64,000 bases of DNA from Lysinibacillus_B sp031181585 (GTDB lineage: Bacteria > Bacillota > Bacilli > Bacillales_A > Planococcaceae), in contig NZ_CP154840.1 of NCBI RefSeq assembly GCF_047301505.1, forward strand, positions 4,402,001 to 4,466,000, given 5' to 3'. A model generated the notes under the pieces. It had not been told where the DNA came from, did not search any database, and saw only the letters and a list, made by a program, of their open reading frames with translations. Below, piece by piece: positions 50,056 through 63,888 of the stretch. Numbering within the stretch: the stretch's first letter is position 1; the number at the start of each line of letters is the position of its first letter. The position numbers were made by a program, and so were the translations under genes.

Positions 50056-50123
50056 TATTTTTTTTGGGCAAAATGCCTATTGAATAGATGTAGACTGAGG
50101 TTACGAAAGAGTAGGTGAACAAG

Positions 50124-52049
50124 GTGGCTTTAGAGGAAAACAAAGTACAGCAAAATTATGATGCTGATCAAATACAAGTTCTAGAAGGCTTAGAGGCGGT
50201 ACGAAAACGTCCGGGGATGTATATCGGTTCTACCAGTTCAAAAGGGTTGCACCATCTTGTATGGGAAATCGTTGATAATAGTATCGATGAAGCGCTAGCT
50301 GGATTTTGTACAGATATCACAGTAGCGATCGAGCCAGACAATTGGATTCGTGTAGAAGATAACGGACGTGGTATCCCAGTAAGTATTCAGGAGAAGATGG
50401 GGCTTCCAGCTGTTGAAGTTATTATGACAGTACTTCATGCTGGCGGTAAATTCGGCGGAGGCGGGTACAAAGTATCCGGCGGTCTACACGGTGTAGGTGC
50501 CTCAGTTGTAAACGCGTTGTCCATTGCTACAGAAGTATATGTAAAGCGGGATGGACATATTCACTCAATTAAATTTGAACGCGGCCAAACAGTTCAGCCA
50601 TTGAAAATTATTGGTGATGCAGAAGAGACAGGTACAACAACCCGCTTCAAGGCAGATAGCGAAATTTTCCGCGAAACAACGGAGTATGAATTCGATATTT
50701 TAGCGACTCGTTGCCGTGAACTCGCTTATTTAAATCGTGGCATCCGTATTATTATTCGTGATGAACGTGGAGAAGAAGTACGCGAGAATGTATTCCACTA
50801 CGAGGGTGGTATTCGTTCTTATGTAGAACACTTAAATGCTAATAAAGAGCCAATTCATGAACCAATTGATGTCTTTGGCGAAAAGGATGGCATTTCAGTT
50901 GAAATCGCTATGCAATATAATGCAGGTTTCAATTCGACGATTATGTCATTCGCTAATAATATCAATACGTATGAAGGCGGTACGCATGAATCTGGATTTA
51001 AGACAGCTTTAACACGTGTTATTAATGATTATGCGCGTAAAGGAAGCCTCATTAAGGAAAATGACGCAAACTTGACGGGGGAAGATGTCCGTGAAGGGTT
51101 AACAGCCATTGTGTCAGTAAAACATCCAGATCCTCAATTTGAAGGTCAAACGAAAACAAAGCTTGGAAACTCAGAAGTCAGCCAAATTACAAATCAGCTA
51201 TTTGCTGAAGGATTTGAACGCTTTTTACTTGAAAACCCTTCAATTGCTCGTCAAATTATTGAAAAAGGAACAATGGCAGCCCGTGCACGGGTAGCAGCGA
51301 AGAAAGCACGTGAGTTTACACGTCGTAAATCGGCACTAGAAGTGTCAAGTCTTCCGGGTAAGCTTGCTGACTGTTCATCCACAAATCCTGAAGAATGTGA
51401 GATCTATATTGTAGAGGGTGACTCTGCCGGCGGGTCTGCTAAATCAGGACGAGATCGCCACTTCCAGGCAATTTTGCCTCTGCGTGGTAAAATTCTGAAC
51501 GTTGAAAAAGCCCGTCTTGACCGTATTCTTTCCAATGCGGAGATCCGTGCCATGATTACGGCATTTGGTACAGGTATTGGTGAAGAGTTTGATTTAAATA
51601 AAGCCCGTTACCATAAAATTGTTATTATGACGGATGCGGACGTTGATGGTGCACATATTCGTGTATTATTGCTTACGTTCTTCTTCCGCTTCATGCGCCC
51701 ATTAATCGAGGCTGGCTATGTATATGCAGCGAAACCGCCTCTTTATCAGGTGAAACAAGGTAAACATGTAGAATACTGCTATTCAAACGAAGAGCTGACA
51801 GAAATCCTGGATCGTCTACCAAGCGTTCCGAAACCGAACGTACAGCGCTATAAAGGTCTGGGGGAAATGAATGCAGAACAGCTTTGGGATACAACGATGG
51901 ATCCAGAACACCGCACATTGATTCGTGTAAATCTTGACGATGCGATTGAAGCAGATAAGATTTTCGACCATCTAATGGGGGATGAAGTAGGCCCACGTCG
52001 TGATTTTATTGAAGAAAATGCAGTGTATGTACAAGATTTAGATATTTAG
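50124..52049 (+). CDS. gyrB: DNA gyrase subunit B
   Basis: 641 residues: GHKL ATPase domain (VDNSIDEALAG, DNGRGIP, GGLHGVGASVVNAL), transducer, and Toprim domain with EGDSAGGSAKSGRD, PLRGKILNVEKA and DADVDGAHIR. Introduces negative supercoils with GyrA; target of novobiocin. I place the start at the GTG at 50124 (AGGTG six bases upstream, sequence ALEENKVQQ); a GTG at 50115 is an alternative adding three residues. Confidence 0.96.
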   Translation: MALEENKVQQNYDADQIQVLEGLEAVRKRPGMYIGSTSSKGLHHLVWEIVDNSIDEALAGFCTDITVAIEPDNWIRVEDNGRGIPVSIQEKMGLPAVEVIMTVLHAGGKFGGGGYKVSGGLHGVGASVVNALSIATEVYVKRDGHIHSIKFERGQTVQPLKIIGDAEETGTTTRFKADSEIFRETTEYEFDILATRCRELAYLNRGIRIIIRDERGEEVRENVFHYEGGIRSYVEHLNANKEPIHEPIDVFGEKDGISVEIAMQYNAGFNSTIMSFANNINTYEGGTHESGFKTALTRVINDYARKGSLIKENDANLTGEDVREGLTAIVSVKHPDPQFEGQTKTKLGNSEVSQITNQLFAEGFERFLLENPSIARQIIEKGTMAARARVAAKKAREFTRRKSALEVSSLPGKLADCSSTNPEECEIYIVEGDSAGGSAKSGRDRHFQAILPLRGKILNVEKARLDRILSNAEIRAMITAFGTGIGEEFDLNKARYHKIVIMTDADVDGAHIRVLLLTFFFRFMRPLIEAGYVYAAKPPLYQVKQGKHVEYCYSNEELTEILDRLPSVPKPNVQRYKGLGEMNAEQLWDTTMDPEHRTLIRVNLDDAIEADKIFDHLMGDEVGPRRDFIEENAVYVQDLDI

Positions 52050-52077
52050 TTAGTGCAAATGGAAGGAGGTCCTTATT

Positions 52078-54555
52078 GTGTCTGACATTCAACATGGAAA
52101 CATTGAGTCTAGAAATATTACAACTGAAATTAAAACATCATTCTTAAGCTATGCTATGAGTGTTATTGTTTCACGTGCCTTACCAGACGTACGTGACGGC
52201 CTTAAACCTGTACATCGACGTATTTTATACGGCATGCAAGAGTTAGGAAACACTGCAGATAAGCCATATAAAAAGAGTGCTCGTATCGTCGGGGACGTAA
52301 TGGGTAAATTCCACCCGCACGGTGACTCTTCTATTTATGAAGCGATGGTACGTATGGCGCAGGATTTCAGCTACCGCTATATGCTGGTGGATGGACACGG
52401 AAACTTTGGTTCTGTCGATGGTGATGGAGCGGCGGCGATGCGTTATACAGAATCCCGTATGTCCAAAATTGCGATGGAAATGCTGCGTGACATTAATAAA
52501 GATACGATTGACTATGGCCCAAACTATGATGGTAGTGAGCGTGAACCCCTTGTATTACCGGCACGTATTCCAAACTTGCTTGTAAATGGTGCAGCTGGTA
52601 TCGCAGTAGGGATGGCAACAAACATTCCGCCGCATCAATTAGGTGAGGTTATTGACGGGGTATTAGCTGTATCGGAGAACGCAGCAATTACAACAGAAGA
52701 GCTAATGGAAATTATTCCTGGGCCAGATTTCCCTACAGGAGGTCAAATTTTAGGCCGTTCCGGTATTCGCCGTGCCTACGAAACAGGTCGTGGTTCGATT
52801 ACTATTCGAGCGAAGGTAGAAATCGAGCAAAAATCAAATGGCAAGGAAACAATTTTAGTATATGAATTACCTTATCAAGTAAACAAAGCGAAGCTGATTG
52901 AAAAAATTGCAGAGCTTGTGCGTGATAAGAAGATTGACGGTATTACTCATCTTCGTGATGAGTCAGATCGTAATGGGATGCGCATCGTAATCGAGGTACG
53001 CCGTGATGCGAATGCGAATGTCATCTTAAACAATCTTTATAAACAAACACCAATGCAGTCTACATTTGGTGTTAATATGCTGGCATTAGTAGACGGTCAG
53101 CCACGTGTATTAAGTTTGAAAGAGATGCTCTATTATTATTTAGAGCATCAAAAGGTAGTCATTAAGCGTCGTACAGCTTTTGAGTTGCGTAAAGCAGAAG
53201 ACCGAGCGCATATTTTAGAAGGCTTACGTATAGCGTTAGATCATATCGATGAAATTATTACGATCATCCGCAGCTCTCGCAGCGGGGATGAGGCGAAACC
53301 TGTTCTGATGGAACGTTTCAATTTAACGGAGCGGCAAGCACAGGCGATTTTAGATATGCGTCTTGTTCGTTTAAGTGGTTTAGAACGTGAGAAAATTGAA
53401 GCAGAATATCAGGAGCTGCAAATTCTGATTGCAGAATTAAAAGCAATTTTGGCTGATGAGGCGAAAGTTCTTGAAATTATCCGCAATGAGTTAAACGAGA
53501 TTAAAGAGCGCTACAATGATGTACGCCGCACAGAAATTACTGCTGGTGGTTTGGAATCGATTGAAGACGAAGATTTAATCCCACGTGAAAATTCAGTAGT
53601 TACGTTAACACACAATGGGTATATTAAACGATTGGCCGCAAATACGTACCGCAGTCAAAAACGTGGAGGACGCGGCGTGCAAGGAATGGGAACAAACGAA
53701 GATGATTTTGTCGAGCATCTCTTGTCTACTTCTACGCATGATACGATTTTATTCTTTACGTCTAAAGGGCGCGTATTTAAGGCAAAGGGTTATGAAATCC
53801 CCGAATATGGCCGTACAGCAAAAGGTTTGCCGATTGTTAACTTGCTGAATATTGCAAAGGGTGAACATGTTACAGCTATGATTCGCATAGAATCATATGA
53901 TGAGGATGCATTCTTCATTTTTACAACAAAAACAGGCATCACAAAACGTACGCCGGTTTCTCAATTTGCTAATATCCGTACAAATGGATTGATAGCAATT
54001 AGCCTGCGTGAGGATGATGATTTAATTTCTGTTCGTTTAACGGATGGCAAAAAGCAAATAATTATTGGTACACATAATGGTATGCTCGTCCGCTTTAACG
54101 AAGAAGATATTCGCTCTATGGGCCGTACAGCATCGGGTGTGCGAGGTATTAAGCTTCGTAAAGACGATTATGTAGTGGGGATGGAGATTTTAGAAGAAGG
54201 TCAGGAGATTCTAGTCGTAACAGAAAAAGGTTACGGAAAGCGTACGCCTGAATCTGAATATCGTCTGCAGAGTCGCGGCGGTGTAGGTATTAAAACAATA
54301 CAAGTAACTGAGAAGAATGGACCAATGTGTGCCGTGAAAACAGTTGATGGTTCTGAGGATATCATGCTGATCACAATTAATGGCATGTTGATTCGGATGG
54401 ATGTCAATGATATTTCGGTCATTGGCCGCAGCACGCAGGGAGTTCGCTTAATTCGCTTGTCTGATGAGGAATTAGTAGCGACAGTTGCAAAAGTAAATAA
54501 AGAAGACGATGCAGATGTAGAGGATATAGAGGAAGCCGAAGCATCAGTCGAGTAA
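52078..54555 (+). CDS. gyrA: DNA gyrase subunit A
   Basis: 825 residues: a winged-helix/tower DNA-cleavage domain with the active-site Tyr123 (MRYTESRM), coiled-coil gate, and a six-blade C-terminal wrapping domain carrying the GyrA box QKRGGRG. The quinolone region reads HPHGDSSIYEA with Ser84 and Glu88, the susceptible form. GTG start with AAGGAGG eight bases upstream. A strong terminator follows. Confidence 0.97.
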   Translation: MSDIQHGNIESRNITTEIKTSFLSYAMSVIVSRALPDVRDGLKPVHRRILYGMQELGNTADKPYKKSARIVGDVMGKFHPHGDSSIYEAMVRMAQDFSYRYMLVDGHGNFGSVDGDGAAAMRYTESRMSKIAMEMLRDINKDTIDYGPNYDGSEREPLVLPARIPNLLVNGAAGIAVGMATNIPPHQLGEVIDGVLAVSENAAITTEELMEIIPGPDFPTGGQILGRSGIRRAYETGRGSITIRAKVEIEQKSNGKETILVYELPYQVNKAKLIEKIAELVRDKKIDGITHLRDESDRNGMRIVIEVRRDANANVILNNLYKQTPMQSTFGVNMLALVDGQPRVLSLKEMLYYYLEHQKVVIKRRTAFELRKAEDRAHILEGLRIALDHIDEIITIIRSSRSGDEAKPVLMERFNLTERQAQAILDMRLVRLSGLEREKIEAEYQELQILIAELKAILADEAKVLEIIRNELNEIKERYNDVRRTEITAGGLESIEDEDLIPRENSVVTLTHNGYIKRLAANTYRSQKRGGRGVQGMGTNEDDFVEHLLSTSTHDTILFFTSKGRVFKAKGYEIPEYGRTAKGLPIVNLLNIAKGEHVTAMIRIESYDEDAFFIFTTKTGITKRTPVSQFANIRTNGLIAISLREDDDLISVRLTDGKKQIIIGTHNGMLVRFNEEDIRSMGRTASGVRGIKLRKDDYVVGMEILEEGQEILVVTEKGYGKRTPESEYRLQSRGGVGIKTIQVTEKNGPMCAVKTVDGSEDIMLITINGMLIRMDVNDISVIGRSTQGVRLIRLSDEELVATVAKVNKEDDADVEDIEEAEASVE

Positions 54556-54562
54556 TAAATGA

Positions 54563-54603
54563 GGAACAACCGACCTTCTGCAGGTCGATTGTTCCTTTTT
54601 ATT
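54563..54603 (+). terminator. Terminator of gyrA
   Basis: GGAACAACCGACCT (54563-54576) pairs with AGGTCGATTGTTCC (54582-54595) with one mismatch, then five T. Confidence 0.85.
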
Positions 54604-54757
54604 TAGACGGAAAGAAAAGATATTCTATTAGTAAGAATTTATTAAAAGTCGCAAAGGCAACAAAGGAACTATTATAAAACTCAATTTAATCCTTCCATTT
54701 GTTTACATGCTCCGTTACAATGAAAGAAAATTACTAATTAAAAGGTGGTCTTTAGCA

Positions 54758-55849
54758 ATGGATGCTACATATATGTACATATCAGAGTTGATGCCAGGAA
54801 AAGTTGTAGCTGAAGACATTTTTGCTAATACAAAATATTCTATTATACAGAAAAATACAAAAATTAATTATGAACACCTGCATGTGTTAAAAGCGTTCAA
54901 TATTTCAAGAGTTTTAATATTTAAAGATGAAGAGGTACCCGCACCTACAGAAATAAATGGTAAAGAGGTAATCATCGACGTGCCGGTTCCAACTATTACG
55001 CCTTTCCTTCGTTACTATGAAGAAGGAGTAGCATATTTAAAGAAAGAATTTCAAAATTGGCAGGCAGGAGCAAGGGTCGATATCACAAAAGTCCGTAATA
55101 CAATGATCCCGTTAATAGAGATAGTATTAGGAGAACGTTCTCATATATTTGATTTAAATAGCTATTCAAATCCTAAAGATTATTTATATCACCACTGTAT
55201 AGCCACAGGGTTGATTTCAAGCAGTATTGTGCAAAAAATTGGTTATGATAAAGGTACAGCTATTCAAATGGCACTGGCAGGAATGTTGGCAGACTGCGGA
55301 ATGGCTAAAATTCCTGCCAGGGTAAAGGATAAAAAAACAGCCCTTTCAGAGCAGGAGTTTTTAGAAATACGTAAGCACCCCGTTTACAGCTATCAAATGG
55401 TAAAAGATTTAACTGCGTTGAAATCTGATATGAAGAAAGCAATTTACTCTCATCACGAAAGATTGGATGGCAGTGGGTATCCAGAAGGGAATCGGGATGC
55501 TGATGTTCTATTTTATTCGCAAGTAATTGCAGTTGCTGATGTCTTCCATGCGATGACAAGTGAGCGTTTATACAGAGCCAAACAATCACCGTTCCGTGTA
55601 ATAGAGATGATCAAGGAAGAAGAGTTTGGAAAGTTTGATATCAAAGTAGTACAGGCATTAATTGATATTGTTGCAGACTTGCCAATAGGTACTAAAGTAG
55701 AATTATCAAATATGGAGCATGCAGAAGTGATGTTCATCAATCGATATGCCCCTACAAGACCGTTAGTGAAATTATATAGTACAGGGGAAATCATTGATTT
55801 AGCTACAATTCGACAACTGTATATTTCTCGCATTCTTCCTAAAGCATAG
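54758..55849 (+). CDS. HD-GYP domain protein with altered HD dyad
   Basis: 363 residues. An N-terminal domain of about 130 residues (ISELMPGKVVAEDIF and on) is followed by an HD-GYP domain at about 145-320. The GYP part is intact (SHHERLDGSGYPEG), as are DVFHAMTSERLYR and KHPVYSYQMVKD, but the family's HD dyad reads LADCGMAKIP, so the metal-binding His is Ala. That makes c-di-GMP hydrolysis doubtful; it may bind the nucleotide only. The start has AAGGTGG upstream. Located between gyrA and the rRNA operon. Confidence 0.85.
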   Translation: MDATYMYISELMPGKVVAEDIFANTKYSIIQKNTKINYEHLHVLKAFNISRVLIFKDEEVPAPTEINGKEVIIDVPVPTITPFLRYYEEGVAYLKKEFQNWQAGARVDITKVRNTMIPLIEIVLGERSHIFDLNSYSNPKDYLYHHCIATGLISSSIVQKIGYDKGTAIQMALAGMLADCGMAKIPARVKDKKTALSEQEFLEIRKHPVYSYQMVKDLTALKSDMKKAIYSHHERLDGSGYPEGNRDADVLFYSQVIAVADVFHAMTSERLYRAKQSPFRVIEMIKEEEFGKFDIKVVQALIDIVADLPIGTKVELSNMEHAEVMFINRYAPTRPLVKLYSTGEIIDLATIRQLYISRILPKA

Positions 55850-55862
55850 ATAAAGGTAGTGA

Positions 55863-55893
55863 CCCTATATTGTTATGGAATATAGGGTTTTTT
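55863..55893 (+). terminator. Terminator of the HD-GYP gene
   Basis: CCCTATATT (55863-55871) pairs with AATATAGGG (55879-55887), then six T. Confidence 0.85.
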
Positions 55894-55921
55894 ATTTTAT
55901 TAAATTATTTTAGTAAAACTC

Positions 55922-55950
55922 TTGACGGATGATTAGAAGCTTGGTATTAT
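55922..55950 (+). promoter_or_regulatory. rRNA promoter 1
   Basis: TTGACG, 17-base spacer, TATTAT (55945-55950). Confidence 0.7.
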
Positions 55951-55994
55951 AAGTGAGTCGCTAATTTATGAAAAATAACTTAAGAAAAAAGTTA

Positions 55995-56023
55995 TTGACT
56001 TCATAATAAAAAGGTGATAAGAT
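55995..56023 (+). promoter_or_regulatory. rRNA promoter 2
   Basis: TTGACT, 17-base spacer, TAAGAT (56018-56023). Confidence 0.7.
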
Positions 56024-56071
56024 ATAAAAGTTGCTTCAAAACGGCAACTAAATAAATTTACAAAAAAATTA

Positions 56072-56100
56072 TTGACACGAACTTCGGTAAGTGTTAATAT
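56072..56100 (+). promoter_or_regulatory. rRNA promoter 3
   Basis: TTGACA, 17-base spacer, TAATAT (56095-56100). A boxA-like CTTTGAAAAC lies downstream, before the 16S gene. Confidence 0.75.
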
Positions 56101-56246
56101 ATAAGAGTTGCTGCTAAAGAGCGGTAACGAAATGAACTTTGAAAACTGAACAAGCAAGACGTTAACAATAATTTTCTTTCTTAATTGAAAGAGACAACTT
56201 GACTAAAACAATAGTCAGCAACATTTTGAGCTTAACTCAAACTACT

Positions 56247-61006
<4,760 letters not shown>

Positions 61007-61067
61007 AATTTTGTGTGTTGCACAATGAAACGTTTATCCAGTTTTGAAAGAATAAACTTCTTTCATA

Positions 61068-61186
61068 TGTCTAGTGATGATGGCAGAGAGGCCACACCCG
61101 TTCCCATACCGAACACGGAAGTTAAGCTCTCTAGCGCCGATGGTAGTTGGGGGCTTCCCCCTGTGAGAGTAGGACATCGCTGGGCA
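61068..61186 (+). rRNA. rrf: 5S ribosomal RNA
   Basis: 119 bases; the 5' end TGTCTAGTGATG pairs with the 3' end CATCGCTGGGCA to form helix I, and ACACCCGTTCCCATACCGAA is the conserved core. Its 3' part recurs downstream in truncated copies. Confidence 0.95.
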
Positions 61187-61191
61187 ATCAG

Positions 61192-61219
61192 ACTCAACCT
61201 GTAGAGGTTGAGTTTTTTT
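61192..61219 (+). terminator. rRNA operon terminator 1
   Basis: ACTCAACCT (61192-61200) pairs with AGGTTGAGT (61205-61213), then seven T, five bases after 5S. Confidence 0.9.
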
Positions 61220-61450
61220 ATTGCCAAAAAAGCTCCCAACCACCAAACACCGAAGGTGAGCCCGGCGCGTAAGCGAAAGGTTCTTTTTATCAAAAGAATC
61301 GAAAGCTACGGGTTGTAATCCCCAAGCAGTGGGAGGACCAAGAAGGACAAGGAAACAAGGGAACAAAAGAAGGAACGTACTCTGTACGTGACTGAAAGAG
61401 TGAGCGCAGATGACGCCGTCATCCGCCGGTCATCGCGCTGCGAAGACAGC

Positions 61451-61499
61451 ACCGATGGTAGTTAGAGGCGCCCCTGTGAGAGTAGGACATCGCTGGGCA
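61451..61499 (+). pseudogene. Truncated 5S copy 2
   Basis: Only the 3' third of 5S (from CCGATGGTAGTT to the CATCGCTGGGCA end), with a changed helix IV loop (AGAGGCGCCCCT). The 5' two thirds are missing, so it cannot fold as 5S. Confidence 0.75.
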
Positions 61500-61504
61500 A
61501 TCAG

Positions 61505-61532
61505 ACTCAACCTGTAGAGGTTGAGTTTTTTT
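61505..61532 (+). terminator. rRNA operon terminator 2
   Basis: Exact copy of terminator 1 in the second repeat unit. Confidence 0.85.
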
Positions 61533-61762
61533 ATTGCCAAAAAAGCTCCCAACCACCAAACACCGAAGGTGAGCCCGGCGCGTAAGCGAAAGGTTCTTTT
61601 TATCAAAAGAATCGAAAGCTACGGATTGTAATCCCCGAGCAGTGGGAGGACCAAGAAGGACAAGGAAACAAGGGAACAAAAGAAGGAACGTACTCTGTAC
61701 GTGACTGAAAGAGTGAGCGCAGATGATGCCGTCATTCGCCGGTCATCGCGCTGCGACGATAG

Positions 61763-61812
61763 CGTCGATGGTAGTTGGAGGGCGCCCCTGTGAGAGTAGG
61801 ATATCACTTCCC
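61763..61812 (+). pseudogene. Truncated 5S copy 3
   Basis: 3' third of 5S with another variant loop (GGAGGGCGCCCCT) and a divergent end (GATATCACTTCCC). Last partial unit of the array. Confidence 0.7.
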
Positions 61813-61818
61813 AATCAG

Positions 61819-61846
61819 AACCTAATCTTAACGGATTAGGTTTTAC
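61819..61846 (+). terminator. rRNA operon terminator 3
   Basis: AACCTAATC (61819-61827) pairs with GATTAGGTT (61834-61842), followed by T-rich sequence; different sequence from terminators 1 and 2. Confidence 0.8.
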
Positions 61847-62288
61847 TTTTCCAAAGAATATTAATAAAAATATTATTGATCTCCTTATTAAAATAGCACT
61901 GTAGAATTTATATCTCTCTGTATGTTTCGAGAACAAAGCTCTGGCTGGAAGGAAAAGAATGAGCCATAGAGCGGTACATACTAGTTAAAACAAACGCTTT
62001 TGTTAAGGTTAAATAAAGTATACATAAACTATATTTCTTACTCCCCAGTTTTTTCTATTTAGAATTGAGAACGTTTTCATGATGTTTTAAAGCCTATTTT
62101 CTTCTAGAGAAGGTAGCATGGTAGCTATTTTGTTTAAAGGGGTGTAGAATAGCTAACAATATAAAAATGATGTAAGTATTCGGCAACAATAGTCGGAATT
62201 GTTTTTCTTTTCGAAGATTCTTGACAGTAGGCTAATGGCGTTGTTAACCTTACAATAATATTCTTTTACGTAGGAGGAATTTTTCGAA
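61847..62288 (+). promoter_or_regulatory. Leader region of guaB
   Basis: About 440 AT-rich bases without a gene. A small hairpin AACAAT/ATTGTT with T tract lies at 62185-62206. TTGACA at 62221-62226 is a perfect -35, but hexamers at the right distance (TTAACC, TAACCT) are poor -10s, so promoter placement is uncertain. No purine riboswitch or PurBox was recognised. Confidence 0.4.
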
Positions 62289-63755
62289 ATGTGGGAAACG
62301 AAATTTGCTAAAGAGGGCTTAACATTTGATGATGTATTATTAGTGCCAGCACATTCAGAAGTATTACCAAAAGATGTAGATTTATCTGTTCAATTGACGC
62401 CTAAGATTAAATTAAATATTCCATTGGTAAGTGCAGGAATGGACACAGTTACAGAATCAAAAATGGCAATTGCAATGGCTCGTCAAGGTGGGATTGGAAT
62501 CATCCACAAAAACATGAGCATTGAGAAGCAAGCAGAAGAAGTAGAAAAAGTAAAACGTTCAGAAAATGGCGTTATTACAAATCCATTCTTCTTAACACCA
62601 GAGCATCAAGTATTCGATGCAGAACATTTAATGGGTAAATACCGCATTTCGGGTGTTCCAATCGTAAATAATATGGACGATCAAAAATTAGTTGGTATTA
62701 TTACAAACCGTGATCTTCGTTTTATCGATGATTACTCTTTAAAAATTGATGATGTAATGACAAAAGAAGACTTGATTACAGTTCCTGTTGGTACAACTTT
62801 GGAAGAAGCGGAGAAAATTCTTCAAAAGCATAAAATTGAAAAATTACCGATTGTAGACGAAGATGGGAAGCTGACAGGTCTTATTACAATCAAGGATATC
62901 GAGAAGGTTATTGAGTTCCCAAATGCAGCTAAAGATACGCACGGCCGTTTAGTAGTAGGAGCTGCTGTAGGTGTATCTAAAGATACAATGGTACGTATTG
63001 AAAAGCTGGTTGAAGCACAAGTAGACATCATTGTAATCGATACAGCTCACGGCCATTCTCAAGGAGTTTTAAACACGATTAAAGAAATCCGTGCCGCTTA
63101 TCCTGAACTTGAAATCATCGCTGGAAATGTCGCTACTGCAGAAGGCACACGTGCTTTATATGATGCAGGGGCAGACGTTGTAAAAGTTGGTATCGGACCT
63201 GGTTCTATCTGTACAACACGTGTTGTAGCAGGTGTAGGAGTTCCTCAGATTACTGCGGTCTACGATGCAGCAACAGTTGCACGTGAATACGGTAAATCAA
63301 TTATCGCTGATGGCGGTATTAAATATTCTGGTGATATTGTAAAAGCATTAGCAGCAGGTGGACATGTGGTGATGCTTGGTTCACTTCTAGCAGGTACTTC
63401 TGAATCTCCAGGAGAAACAGAAATCTTCCAGGGACGCCGTTTCAAAGTATACCGAGGCATGGGCTCACTTGGCGCTATGGAAAAAGGTTCAAAGGATCGT
63501 TATTTCCAGGAAGATGCAAAAAAATTGGTACCAGAAGGAATTGAGGGACGCCTTCCTTACAAAGGGCCTTTAGCAGATACGATTCATCAGCTAGTTGGTG
63601 GTATCCGAGCAGGTATGGGCTACTGCGGTTCCCCGGATTTAGAGTATTTACGTGAAAAATCTCAATTCGTTCGTATGACAGGTGCAGGCTTACGTGAGTC
63701 ACATCCTCATGATGTGCAGATTACAAAAGAAGCACCTAACTATTCTCTTTCTTAA
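62289..63755 (+). CDS. guaB: IMP dehydrogenase GuaB
   Basis: 488 residues. A TIM-barrel catalytic domain is split by two CBS domains (about 95-205). The catalytic Cys lies in GIGPGSICTTR (about 305); an active-site flap follows with YRGMGS. It oxidises IMP to XMP with NAD+, the rate-limiting step to GMP. GGAGG lies upstream of the ATG. guaB next to dacA is the usual Bacillales order after the first rRNA operon. Confidence 0.97.
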   Translation: MWETKFAKEGLTFDDVLLVPAHSEVLPKDVDLSVQLTPKIKLNIPLVSAGMDTVTESKMAIAMARQGGIGIIHKNMSIEKQAEEVEKVKRSENGVITNPFFLTPEHQVFDAEHLMGKYRISGVPIVNNMDDQKLVGIITNRDLRFIDDYSLKIDDVMTKEDLITVPVGTTLEEAEKILQKHKIEKLPIVDEDGKLTGLITIKDIEKVIEFPNAAKDTHGRLVVGAAVGVSKDTMVRIEKLVEAQVDIIVIDTAHGHSQGVLNTIKEIRAAYPELEIIAGNVATAEGTRALYDAGADVVKVGIGPGSICTTRVVAGVGVPQITAVYDAATVAREYGKSIIADGGIKYSGDIVKALAAGGHVVMLGSLLAGTSESPGETEIFQGRRFKVYRGMGSLGAMEKGSKDRYFQEDAKKLVPEGIEGRLPYKGPLADTIHQLVGGIRAGMGYCGSPDLEYLREKSQFVRMTGAGLRESHPHDVQITKEAPNYSLS

Positions 63756-63770
63756 GGAATTGGAACTTTT

Positions 63771-63815
63771 ACACTCCTTTGGCGTCAAAATTTGAGGCCG
63801 AAGGAGTGTTTTTTA
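63771..63815 (+). terminator. Terminator of guaB
   Basis: ACACTCCTT (63771-63779) pairs with AAGGAGTGT (63801-63809), inner GGC/GCC, then six T. Confidence 0.85.
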
Positions 63816-63888
63816 TTAGGAAAACAACCCACTCAACAATGTTTATGTTAAAATGGCGAGGACAACAAAAGAATTTGGAGGTAGCTTT

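Larger units (their letters stand above)
61139..61812 (+). repeat. Tandem array of 5S tails with terminators
   Basis: The string GATGGTAGTT of the 5S 3' third recurs at 61139, 61454 and 61767, i.e. periods of 315 and 313 bases. Each full unit holds the 5S 3' third, a terminator, and about 230 bases of conserved non-coding sequence with hairpins (GTAC-type at the AACGTACTCTGTACGT stretch, GATGAC/GTCATC). The two units differ at few positions; two changes in the second hairpin turn G-C pairs into G-U pairs, keeping the stem. Open frames on the minus strand here are mere consequences of the repeats. Confidence 0.85.

Noticed and set aside
61034..61936. Open frames of 76-110 codons on the minus strand after 5S, repeated twice with near-identical protein
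   Set aside because: They run antisense through the 5S tails and terminators and simply mirror the repeat units; no ribosome-binding site or known family.
62185..62206. Hairpin before guaB as a purine riboswitch platform
   Set aside because: Only six base pairs, and no purine aptamer core is visible upstream.
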